Of a stretch of DNA of 5,701 nt, positions 1-4,592 are shown one piece after another (position 1 is the first letter of the stretch; the number at the start of each line of letters is the position of its first letter). A model generated the notes under the pieces. It was not told where the DNA came from, did no database searches, and saw only the letters and a program-made list of their open reading frames with translations. This DNA comes from JAHWJR01 sp035942035 (GTDB lineage Bacteria; Actinomycetota; Acidimicrobiia; Acidimicrobiales; CADCSY01), in assembly GCA_035942035.1 (NCBI GenBank), contig DASZDK010000045.1, positions 1 through 5,701 on the forward strand. The letters are read 5' to 3'. The translations under genes and the position numbers were made by a program.

Positions 1-105
1 CACCACCCGAAGGGTGCCGCCGGCCAGCTCGACGTCGTAGAGCCGGAGGCCACGAGGCTCCAGGAGCGGGGTCACCACCTGCTCCACCAACTCGGTCGTG
101 CCCAT
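1..105 (-). CDS. rimP: Ribosome maturation factor RimP, N-terminal part (gene runs off the window start)
   Basis: This is the first 35 codons of a gene read leftward from an ATG at 105-103; the frame stays open to base 1. The peptide starts MGTTELVEQVVTPLLEPRGL and continues with LYDVELAGGTLRVV. This is the usual RimP N-terminus: a helix ending in a 'P-L-L-E-x-x-G-L' turn, followed by the 'L-x-D-V-E' strand and a strand that ends in 'L-R-V'. RimP binds the free 30S subunit and helps assemble its head. A strong ribosome binding site, GGAGG at 115-111, lies 5 bases before the ATG and settles the start. In actinobacteria rimP sits beside proS and is usually followed by nusA and infB, which would lie beyond base 1. 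The identification rests on a short fragment plus gene order, and the C-terminal domain cannot be seen. Confidence 0.88.
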   Translation of the reverse strand, partial: MGTTELVEQVVTPLLEPRGLRLYDVELAGGTLRVV

Positions 106-110
106 CGCCA

Positions 111-115
111 CCTCC
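111..115 (-). promoter_or_regulatory. Ribosome binding site of rimP
   Basis: On the minus strand GGAGG (115-111) lies 5 bases before the rimP ATG, inside a purine-rich run GTGAGGGAGGTGGCG. It is the clearest Shine-Dalgarno sequence in the window and fixes the rimP start. Confidence 0.8.
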
Positions 116-136
116 CTCACTTCGCGTCTGCGGCCT

Positions 137-168
137 GACAAGACAAAGGCGTGGGCAGAGCCCACGCC
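137..168 (-). terminator. Perfect 9-bp hairpin with T-rich tail in the rimP leader (attenuator or terminator)
   Basis: Seen directly: the arms GGCGTGGGC (148-156 on the plus strand) and GCCCACGCC (160-168) are exact reverse complements around a 3-base spacer. Read on the minus strand, the hairpin is followed at once by TTTGTCTTGTC (147-137), a T-rich run in otherwise GC-rich DNA. This is the layout of an intrinsic terminator pointing toward rimP, with the T-run 32 bases before the ATG. Because a good -10 hexamer lies upstream (214-209), the hairpin would be in the 5' leader of rimP and could attenuate it. Autoregulation of nusA operons is known in some bacteria, but its use here is inference. 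It could instead only stop read-through from proS. The tail is interrupted by G and C, so termination may be partial. Confidence 0.6.
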
Positions 169-172
169 GGGA

Positions 173-186
173 CGGTCCGCGGACCG
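173..186 (-). repeat. 14-bp perfect palindrome in the rimP leader
   Basis: The 14 bases CGGTCCGCGGACCG equal their own reverse complement. As RNA they could fold into a 5-bp stem with a CGCG loop, 4 bases upstream of the 9-bp hairpin at 148-168 in the direction of transcription. As DNA they could be a dimeric operator site. The palindrome lies about 23 bases downstream of the TATACT hexamer, near the likely transcription start. Nothing else in the window repeats it. In DNA this GC-rich, a chance palindrome is possible. Confidence 0.4.
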
Positions 187-208
187 CAGGGACAACAGAA
201 CCTCGCCA

Positions 209-214
209 AGTATA
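209..214 (-). promoter_or_regulatory. Probable -10 element of a rimP promoter
   Basis: On the minus strand the hexamer TATACT (214-209) matches the housekeeping-sigma -10 consensus TATAAT at five of six positions. It lies in a local AT-rich patch of a GC-rich gap. No good -35 stands 17-18 bases upstream (GTCACG or GGTCAC is the best there), which is common in actinobacterial promoters. The predicted start is near base 202, giving a leader of about 97 bases that holds both the palindrome and the 9-bp hairpin before the rimP ATG at 105. No start site has been mapped, so this is a sequence-based guess. Confidence 0.5.
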
Positions 215-237
215 GCCAGGCGGGGGCTCTTCGTGAC

Positions 238-262
238 CCGGCCTGGTGTCGCCGCAGGCCGG
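238..262 (-). terminator. Hairpin just downstream of proS, without a T-tail
   Basis: The arms CCGGCCTG (238-245) and CAGGCCGG (255-262) are exact reverse complements around a 9-base loop. The hairpin begins 8 bases past the proS stop codon. No T-run follows it on the minus strand. GC-rich hairpins of this kind are often proposed as terminators or 3'-end stabilisers in actinobacteria, so it plausibly marks the end of the proS transcript. The pairing is seen directly; the function is inference. Confidence 0.5.
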
Positions 263-269
263 CGAACGA

Positions 270-1682
270 TCAGTAGGCCCGGCCCACCACGGCCACCAGG
301 TCGGCCTCGTCGCCGGTGACGGGCAGGCTCCCGTCCGCACGCCGCAGGCAGCGCACGGTGATCCCCTGCTCGGCCAAGCGAGACTCTCCCCCCTCGCCCA
401 CCGCCGACCAGGAAAGGCGGGCGAAGCCCGACCGCGCCGCCTCCGTCGCCTCCTCCACGGTGGAGACGTCGAACGTACGCTCCTCCTGGCACCGGCGGGC
501 GCCGTCGAGGAGCGCGGCCTGGGCCTCGGCCATGGCGGCGGTGACACGGGGGACGACCTCGCTGGCAGGGATGCCGGTCTTGTCCCCGGTGTCCCGCCGC
601 ACGAGGGTGACCGAGCCCTTGGCCAGGTCGCGCGGCCCGACCTCGACCCGCACGGGAACACCCTTGAGCTCCCAGTCCACGCTGCGCCGGCCGAAGCTGA
701 CCTCGACCCGGTCGTCGAGCTCCGCCCGCACTCCTGCAGCCGTCAGCTCGGCCACCAGCCCCGCTGCCCGCTCCCCCGCCCCGCCCTCGGCCCGCACCAG
801 CAGCACCACGACCTGGATGGGGGCCAACTGCGGCGGGAGGCGCAGGCCAGCGTCGTCGCCGTGGGCCATGATGAGCCCGCCCAGCATGCGCGTCGACGCC
901 CCCCACGAGGTCTGCCAGACGTGGGACTGCCCGCCGTCCTCGGCGGAGAAGGTGATGTCGAACGCCCGGGCGAAGTTCTGCCCCAGCTCATGGCTGGTAC
1001 CGAGCTGCAGCGCCTTGCCGTCGCCCATCATCCCCTCGCAGGTCAGCGTGTTCACGGCGCCGGCGAAGCGCTCCCGGGCGGTCTTGCGCCCGGTGAGCAC
1101 GGGGATGGCCAGCACGTTCACCATGAAGTCCTCGTAGACGTCGCGCAGGATCCGCTCGGCGTAGGCGGCGGCCTCGGCAGCGGTGGCGTGGGCGGTGTGC
1201 CCCTCCTGCCACAGGAACTCCGAGGTGCGCAGGAACAACCGGGGCCGCAGCTCCCAGCGCACCACGTTGGCCCACTGGTTGATGAGCAGCGGAAGGTCGC
1301 GGTAGCTCTGCACCCACTTGGCGAAGTAGCTGTTGATGACCGTCTCGCTGGTGGGACGCACCACGACCGGCTCGTCGAGCTCCTTGCCTCCGCCGTGGGT
1401 CACCACGGCGAGCTCGGGGCTGAACCCCTCGACGTGCTCCGCCTCGCGGCGCAGGTAGCTCTCGGGGATGAACAGCGGGAAGTAGGCGTTGCGCGCCCCG
1501 GTGGCCTTGATGCGCCGGTCGACCTCGGCCTGCATCCGCTCCCACATGGCGTAGGCGTAGGGACGGATCACCATCGTCCCCCGCACGGGGCCGTTGTCGG
1601 CCAGCTCGGCCTTGGCCACCACGTCCTGGTACCAGCGGGGGTAGTCCTCGTTCTGCGGTGTGAGCACCGGTGCCTTGGCCAC
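270..1682 (-). CDS. proS: Prolyl-tRNA synthetase, archaeal/eukaryotic-type (ProS type 3)
   Basis: ProRS charges tRNA-Pro with proline in the cytoplasm. The 470-residue product matches the short archaeal/eukaryotic-type form, not the roughly 570-residue bacterial form with an inserted editing domain. Visible landmarks are the N-terminal VLTPQNEDYPRWYQ (6-19), the proline-site loop VVRPTSET (107-114), class II motif 2 (about 142-165: RWELRPRLFLRTSEF, then WQEGHTAH), LGTSHELGQNFARAFDI (227-243), and motif 3 GGLIMAHGDDAGLRLPP (268-284). The anticodon-binding domain follows (about 288-390), then a C-terminal domain ending in VVGRAY. Archaeal relatives bind zinc in that last domain with several cysteines; here only C398 and C445 lie in it, so the zinc site looks lost. 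The start is a GTG at 1682, giving V/M-AKAPVLTPQ, the usual family N-terminus. The frame is open far upstream, through a gene remnant and antisense-free noncoding DNA, so longer starts are probably false. There is no Shine-Dalgarno sequence; a TATCCT hexamer 8 bases upstream suggests a leaderless mRNA. The function is secure; the start is fairly sure. Confidence 0.96.
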   Translation of the reverse strand: MAKAPVLTPQNEDYPRWYQDVVAKAELADNGPVRGTMVIRPYAYAMWERMQAEVDRRIKATGARNAYFPLFIPESYLRREAEHVEGFSPELAVVTHGGGKELDEPVVVRPTSETVINSYFAKWVQSYRDLPLLINQWANVVRWELRPRLFLRTSEFLWQEGHTAHATAAEAAAYAERILRDVYEDFMVNVLAIPVLTGRKTARERFAGAVNTLTCEGMMGDGKALQLGTSHELGQNFARAFDITFSAEDGGQSHVWQTSWGASTRMLGGLIMAHGDDAGLRLPPQLAPIQVVVLLVRAEGGAGERAAGLVAELTAAGVRAELDDRVEVSFGRRSVDWELKGVPVRVEVGPRDLAKGSVTLVRRDTGDKTGIPASEVVPRVTAAMAEAQAALLDGARRCQEERTFDVSTVEEATEAARSGFARLSWSAVGEGGESRLAEQGITVRCLRRADGSLPVTGDEADLVAVVGRAY

Positions 1683-1690
1683 GGGCGCCG

Positions 1691-1696
1691 AGGATA
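1691..1696 (-). promoter_or_regulatory. Possible -10 element giving a leaderless proS mRNA
   Basis: On the minus strand TATCCT (1696-1691) fits the TANNNT -10 pattern. Eight bases separate it from the GTG at 1682, so transcription would begin at or within a base or two of the start codon. No Shine-Dalgarno sequence lies at normal spacing; the nearest purine run (GGAAGGGA) is about 18 bases or more away. Leaderless mRNAs are common in actinobacteria. No convincing -35 is present, so the promoter is tentative. Confidence 0.4.
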
Positions 1697-1740
1697 GGTC
1701 CCTTCCGGTTCTGGCAGCGGAAGTGGTCCCGGCCCCGAGG

Positions 1741-1946
1741 TCGACGTGGCGCTCAGGGACTCGCGGCCGGCGGCCGATGGCCACCGCTCGCAAGTCGTCC
1801 AGAGGGACCATCTTGCGCGCCACGACATTGTCGGTGGCCCGCTCCGACCGCAACGGGTGCACACAGCCCGCCAGGTCGAACACGGTGCCGACCGGGATGC
1901 CGTCGACCGACCCGGTGGTGATGGGCAGGAGGCGGGTTTCGTGCAC
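1741..1946 (-). pseudogene. Remnant of an AbiEi-antitoxin / DUF559-type protein (middle segment only)
   Basis: Translated from GTG at 1946, this frame reads VHETRLLPI, then SVDGIPV, FDLAGCVHP, RATDNVVARKMVPLDDLRAV. These phrases, in this order, match my memory of the middle of actinobacterial 'type IV AbiEi antitoxin / DUF559 domain' proteins: 'VHRTRRLP', 'VDGIPVTTPARTLFDLAGVVHP', 'ERALDNALARRLVTLDDLRAV'. The TTPAR part after VDGIPV is shortened. The N-terminal winged helix and the C-terminal nuclease-like domain expected of a protein of roughly 300 residues are both absent, so about 65-70 residues survive. Third codon positions are strongly G/C up to about 1760 and loosen after that, which fits former coding sequence. 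There is no ribosome binding site. The frame runs on without a stop into proS, so it could be annotated as part of that gene. The alternative is an expressed N-terminal extension of ProRS, which I think unlikely. The family match is from memory, not a search. Confidence 0.5.
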
Positions 1947-1995
1947 GGTGGCCGACGTGGTCTTGTCGCCGGACCGACCCCCGGCTCCACGTGCA

Positions 1996-2025
1996 CAGGT
2001 AGGAGGGAACGAAATGCAGTGACAA
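1996..2025 (-). promoter_or_regulatory. Weak promoter candidate upstream of the remnant and proS
   Basis: On the minus strand TTGTCA (2025-2020) matches the -35 consensus TTGACA at five of six positions. It is followed after 18 bases by TACCTG (2001-1996), a poor -10. The spacer is richer in A and T than its surroundings. It could drive proS with a long leader, or be a leftover promoter of the decayed gene at 1946-1741. Support is weak. Confidence 0.25.
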
Positions 2026-2088
2026 CCGGCGCTGTGGCAAGACGAGCGGTCGAAAGAGCAGCCGCTGGTGCTGCCGGCTCGGAGGCGG

Positions 2089-3318
2089 TCAGGCGGCGCC
2101 GGTACGGCTCCGGATGAGCTCGACGCGGGCCTCGCTGGCGTTGGCGTCGTCACCCTGGTCGGCCAGCAGGGCCGCCCGATCGGCCTCGGCCTCGGCGGCG
2201 GCGCCGGCGTCGGCCGCGGCCAGGCGAGCCTCGACGCCGTCGGCCACCAGCTTCTCTGCCTCCTCCACCAGGGCCTCGACCATCTCGTCCTCGGGGACCA
2301 CCCGCACGACCTGGCCTCGGATGAACAGGTGCCCACGCCGCCGGCCGGCGGCGATGCCGAGGTCGGCGGAGCGGGCCTCCCCCGGGCCGTTGACCACGCA
2401 GCCCATGACCGCCACCTGCACCGGCAGCTCCCGCTGAGCGAAGGCGGCCATTGCCTCGCCCGCCACCTTGATCACGTCGATCTCGGCCCGGCCGCAGCTC
2501 GGGCAGGCGATGAGGTCGACGCCGGTGCGCTCACGCAGGCCGAGGGCCTCGAGCAGCTGGCGACCGGCCCGCGCCTCCTCCACCGGGTCGGCGGTGAGGC
2601 TGTAGCGGATGGTGTCGCCGATGCCCTCCATCAACAAGGTGGCGATTCCGGCGGTGGCCTTGACCAGCCCGCCCGGCGGCGGTCCGGCCTCGGTGACGCC
2701 CAGGTGCAGCGGGTGGTCGACGGTCTCGGCCAGCATCCGGTAGGCCTCGACCATGAGCCGCACGTCGGACGCCTTCACCGAGATCTTCACGTCGTCGAAC
2801 CCGACCTCCGCGAAGTGGGCCAGCTCCCGCTCGGCCGAGGCCACCAGGGCTTCGGGGGTCACACCCAGACGGGACTCGATGTCGGGGTCGAGGGAGCCAG
2901 CGTTGACCCCGATGCGGATAGGAACACCGCGATCTCGGGCGGCCGCCGCCACCGTCTTGATGTGCTCGGGCTTGCGGATGTTGCCCGGGTTGAGCCGCAG
3001 GCACGACACCCCGGCCTCCAGGGCGGCGAGGGCGAGGCGGTGCTGGAAGTGGATGTCGGCCACGATGGGCACCGGGGACCGGGGGACGATGCGGGCCAGC
3101 CCCTCGGCGGCAGCCTCGTCGTTGCACGTGCAGCGCACGATGTCGGCGCCGGCGCCGGCCAGGGCGTAGATCTGCTCGAGCGTGGCCTCGTGATCGGCGG
3201 TCTTGGTGATGGTCATCGACTGGACGCTGACCGGCGCCGCGCCGCCCACCGCGACGGGGCGTGAGGGGTGGGACAGGACCACCTGGCGGGTCGGCCGGCG
3301 GTGCGCCGATGCCATCAT
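2089..3318 (-). CDS. ispG: 4-hydroxy-3-methylbut-2-en-1-yl diphosphate synthase (flavodoxin/ferredoxin), IspG/GcpE
   Basis: IspG converts MEcPP to HMBPP, the penultimate step of the MEP isoprenoid pathway, using a [4Fe-4S] cluster and an external reductant. The 409-residue product shows the N-terminal TIM-barrel signature (VSVQSMTITKT at 30-40, RCTCND at 62-67, VADIHFQHRLAL at 86-97, LRLNPGNI at 107-114, IRIGVNAGSLD at 134-144, VKISVKASD at 177-185, HLGVTEAG at 205-212). It then shows the cluster-binding domain: ACPSCGR gives C272 and C275, and MGCVVNGPGEA gives C307 and E314, the full three-Cys-plus-Glu ligand set. A tail of about 45 residues rich in Ala and Glu follows the usual C-terminal helix. 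The start is ATG at 3318, which overlaps the protease gene's stop as ATGA; a second ATG follows immediately at 3315. No Shine-Dalgarno sequence is seen, so translation probably depends on coupling to the upstream gene. With dxr upstream, two enzymes of one pathway share this operon. Confidence 0.97.
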   Translation of the reverse strand: MMASAHRRPTRQVVLSHPSRPVAVGGAAPVSVQSMTITKTADHEATLEQIYALAGAGADIVRCTCNDEAAAEGLARIVPRSPVPIVADIHFQHRLALAALEAGVSCLRLNPGNIRKPEHIKTVAAAARDRGVPIRIGVNAGSLDPDIESRLGVTPEALVASAERELAHFAEVGFDDVKISVKASDVRLMVEAYRMLAETVDHPLHLGVTEAGPPPGGLVKATAGIATLLMEGIGDTIRYSLTADPVEEARAGRQLLEALGLRERTGVDLIACPSCGRAEIDVIKVAGEAMAAFAQRELPVQVAVMGCVVNGPGEARSADLGIAAGRRRGHLFIRGQVVRVVPEDEMVEALVEEAEKLVADGVEARLAAADAGAAAEAEADRAALLADQGDDANASEARVELIRSRTGAA

Positions 3319-4592
3319 CGAAGGGAGATGGGGTCGACGAGATCGAGGTACAGCGCAGTCAGGCCGACCAGGATCAGCAGCGCCACCACCGCGTAGGTCA
3401 GCGGCATCAGCTTGCCCACGTCGGCGAAGTAGCGCCGGCCCTTCCGGCTGCGAATGCGCTCGTAGGTGGCGATGGCGACGTGGCCGCCGTCGAACGGCAG
3501 CAGGGGCACCAGGTTGAACACCCCGACGAACACGTTGATGGCGAACATGAACTGGAGCACGGCGACGAGGCTGGTCGACGCCGCGTCGCTGGCGATGCGC
3601 ACTGCGCCCACCGGCGAGAGCAGGCGGTTCTCGCCCTCGATCTCGCCCGGAGCCGCCGCCGGGGCGCTGCCCGTGAGGGTGTCGACGTAGCCGGAGACGC
3701 CGGCCGGAGAGAAAAACGCCTTCAGGCCCTCGATCGAGAGCCACATCGTCTGACCGGTGAGCTTCGCCGAGTCCACCAGGCCGGTCACCGGACCCACCCG
3801 CCGGCTGGGGAACTCGGCAGCGACCCCGAGGAAGCCGATCTCCTCACCGCCGTCGGTCCTGGTGCCGAGGGTGGTCTGGAGCCGCAGCTCTTGGCCGTCC
3901 CGATCGACGAGCAGGGTCACCTTGTCGCCGGGATGCTCACGCAGGTAGGCGGAAAGGGCCTGGAAGCTCTCGAAGCGCTGGCCGTCGACCGCCAGGACCC
4001 GATCGCCCACCTCGAGGCCGGCGGCCGCGGCGGCAGTGTCCTCGCCGACGGCGCCGACGCTCCAGCGCGCGGAGTCGACGTCGGGGGTGCCGACGACGCT
4101 GAGCACGGTGAAGGCCAGGGCAATCGCCATCAGGAAGTGCATGGTGGAGCCGGCCAGGGCCACCGACATCCGCTGCCGGTAGGACTTCTGGCGGTAGGTG
4201 CGGTCCTCCTCGGCTGGGTCGATCTCCTCCAGATTGCTCATCCCGATGATGCGGACGTAGGCGCCGGCGGGAATGGCCTTGAAGCCGTACTCGGTCTCGC
4301 CCCGGCGAAACGACCACAGCCTGGGCCCGAAACCGATGAAGAACTCGGTCACCTTCATCCCCGCCGCCTTGGCGGTGAGGTAGTGACCGAGCTCGTGCAT
4401 GAAGATCATGAAGATCAGGGCGGCGATGACCACGAGCGTGGGCAGCGAGACGTACGCCCCGATCGCCACCGTGGCGGCGATCACCAGGCCGCGCCGCACC
4501 CAGCTGGTGGCCTCGCCCTCGGGACGGGGCGCGTCCGTGCGGCCGTCGCCGGGCGGCGAGGGCGGCGACCCCCCCTCGGCGGTCTCGGTCAC
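3315..4592 (-). CDS. rseP: RseP/Rip1-type membrane zinc metalloprotease (site-2 protease, M50 family) with one PDZ domain
   Basis: This 425-residue intramembrane protease probably cuts membrane-bound regulators such as anti-sigma factors; its substrates here are unknown. A proline- and charge-rich cytoplasmic N-terminus (1-34) precedes the first membrane segment(s) (about 35-66). The zinc-binding motif HELGH is at 66-70, followed by FFIGFGPRLWSF (84-95) and IPAGAYVRIIGM (107-118). A second membrane segment spans about 147-168. A single PDZ domain (about 178-262) contains AAGLEVGDRVLAVDG (190-204). The C-terminal half carries FNLVPLLPFDGGHVA (359-373), whose Asp368 is the third zinc ligand, and a last membrane segment (about 397-415). 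The family usually has L-D-G-G; here it is F-D-G-G, a mild change. One PDZ domain and this length match mycobacterial Rip1 better than the two-PDZ E. coli RseP. The start is GTG at 4592, overlapping the dxr stop as GTGA, with a binding site (AGAGGAG) 9 bases upstream. It lies between dxr and ispG, the usual actinobacterial order. Confidence 0.95.
   Translation of the reverse strand: MTETAEGGSPPSPPGDGRTDAPRPEGEATSWVRRGLVIAATVAIGAYVSLPTLVVIAALIFMIFMHELGHYLTAKAAGMKVTEFFIGFGPRLWSFRRGETEYGFKAIPAGAYVRIIGMSNLEEIDPAEEDRTYRQKSYRQRMSVALAGSTMHFLMAIALAFTVLSVVGTPDVDSARWSVGAVGEDTAAAAAGLEVGDRVLAVDGQRFESFQALSAYLREHPGDKVTLLVDRDGQELRLQTTLGTRTDGGEEIGFLGVAAEFPSRRVGPVTGLVDSAKLTGQTMWLSIEGLKAFFSPAGVSGYVDTLTGSAPAAAPGEIEGENRLLSPVGAVRIASDAASTSLVAVLQFMFAINVFVGVFNLVPLLPFDGGHVAIATYERIRSRKGRRYFADVGKLMPLTYAVVALLILVGLTALYLDLVDPISLR

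Larger units (their letters stand above)
1683..2088. other. 406-base gap between ispG and proS without an intact gene
   Basis: This stretch separates the dxr-protease-ispG operon from proS. It holds a gene remnant (about 1741-1946), two promoter candidates (2025-1996 and 1696-1691) and, just after the ispG stop, only weak self-complementary pieces (AGCCG at 2078-2074 with CGGCT at 2063-2059, and GCAGC near 2072-2068 with GCTGC near 2061-2057). A short CTTT follows these, which is too weak to call a terminator with confidence. Open frames exist on both strands because stop codons are rare at this GC content, but none gives a recognisable intact protein. Many actinobacteria carry an acetyltransferase gene between ispG and proS; I see no trace of one here. 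Confidence 0.6.

Noticed and set aside
246..1697. 483-codon open frame on the plus strand opposite proS
   Set aside because: It is antisense to a clear ProRS gene. The product is rich in G, H, P, R and V with no recognisable motifs, as expected from the complement of GC-rich codons. There is no plausible ribosome binding site.
1862..1995. Three GTGCAC words (near 1862, 1943 and 1993) as a repeated operator
   Set aside because: Six-base GC-rich palindromes at irregular spacing are expected by chance here, and the flanks do not match.
1660..2022. Plus-strand 120-codon frame in the ispG-proS gap
   Set aside because: It overlaps the proS start. The minus strand in the same place carries the recognisable AbiEi/DUF559-like phrases and better G/C-ending codons, so the minus strand is the former coding strand.
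2057..2078. Intrinsic terminator just after ispG
   Set aside because: Only 5-bp imperfect pairings and a short CTTT are present, too weak to report as a separate terminator.
1683..2088. T-box or other riboswitch upstream of proS
   Set aside because: I looked for the T-box antiterminator core (TGGNACC-type) and a following terminator and found only isolated GGGACC words with no supporting stem structure.
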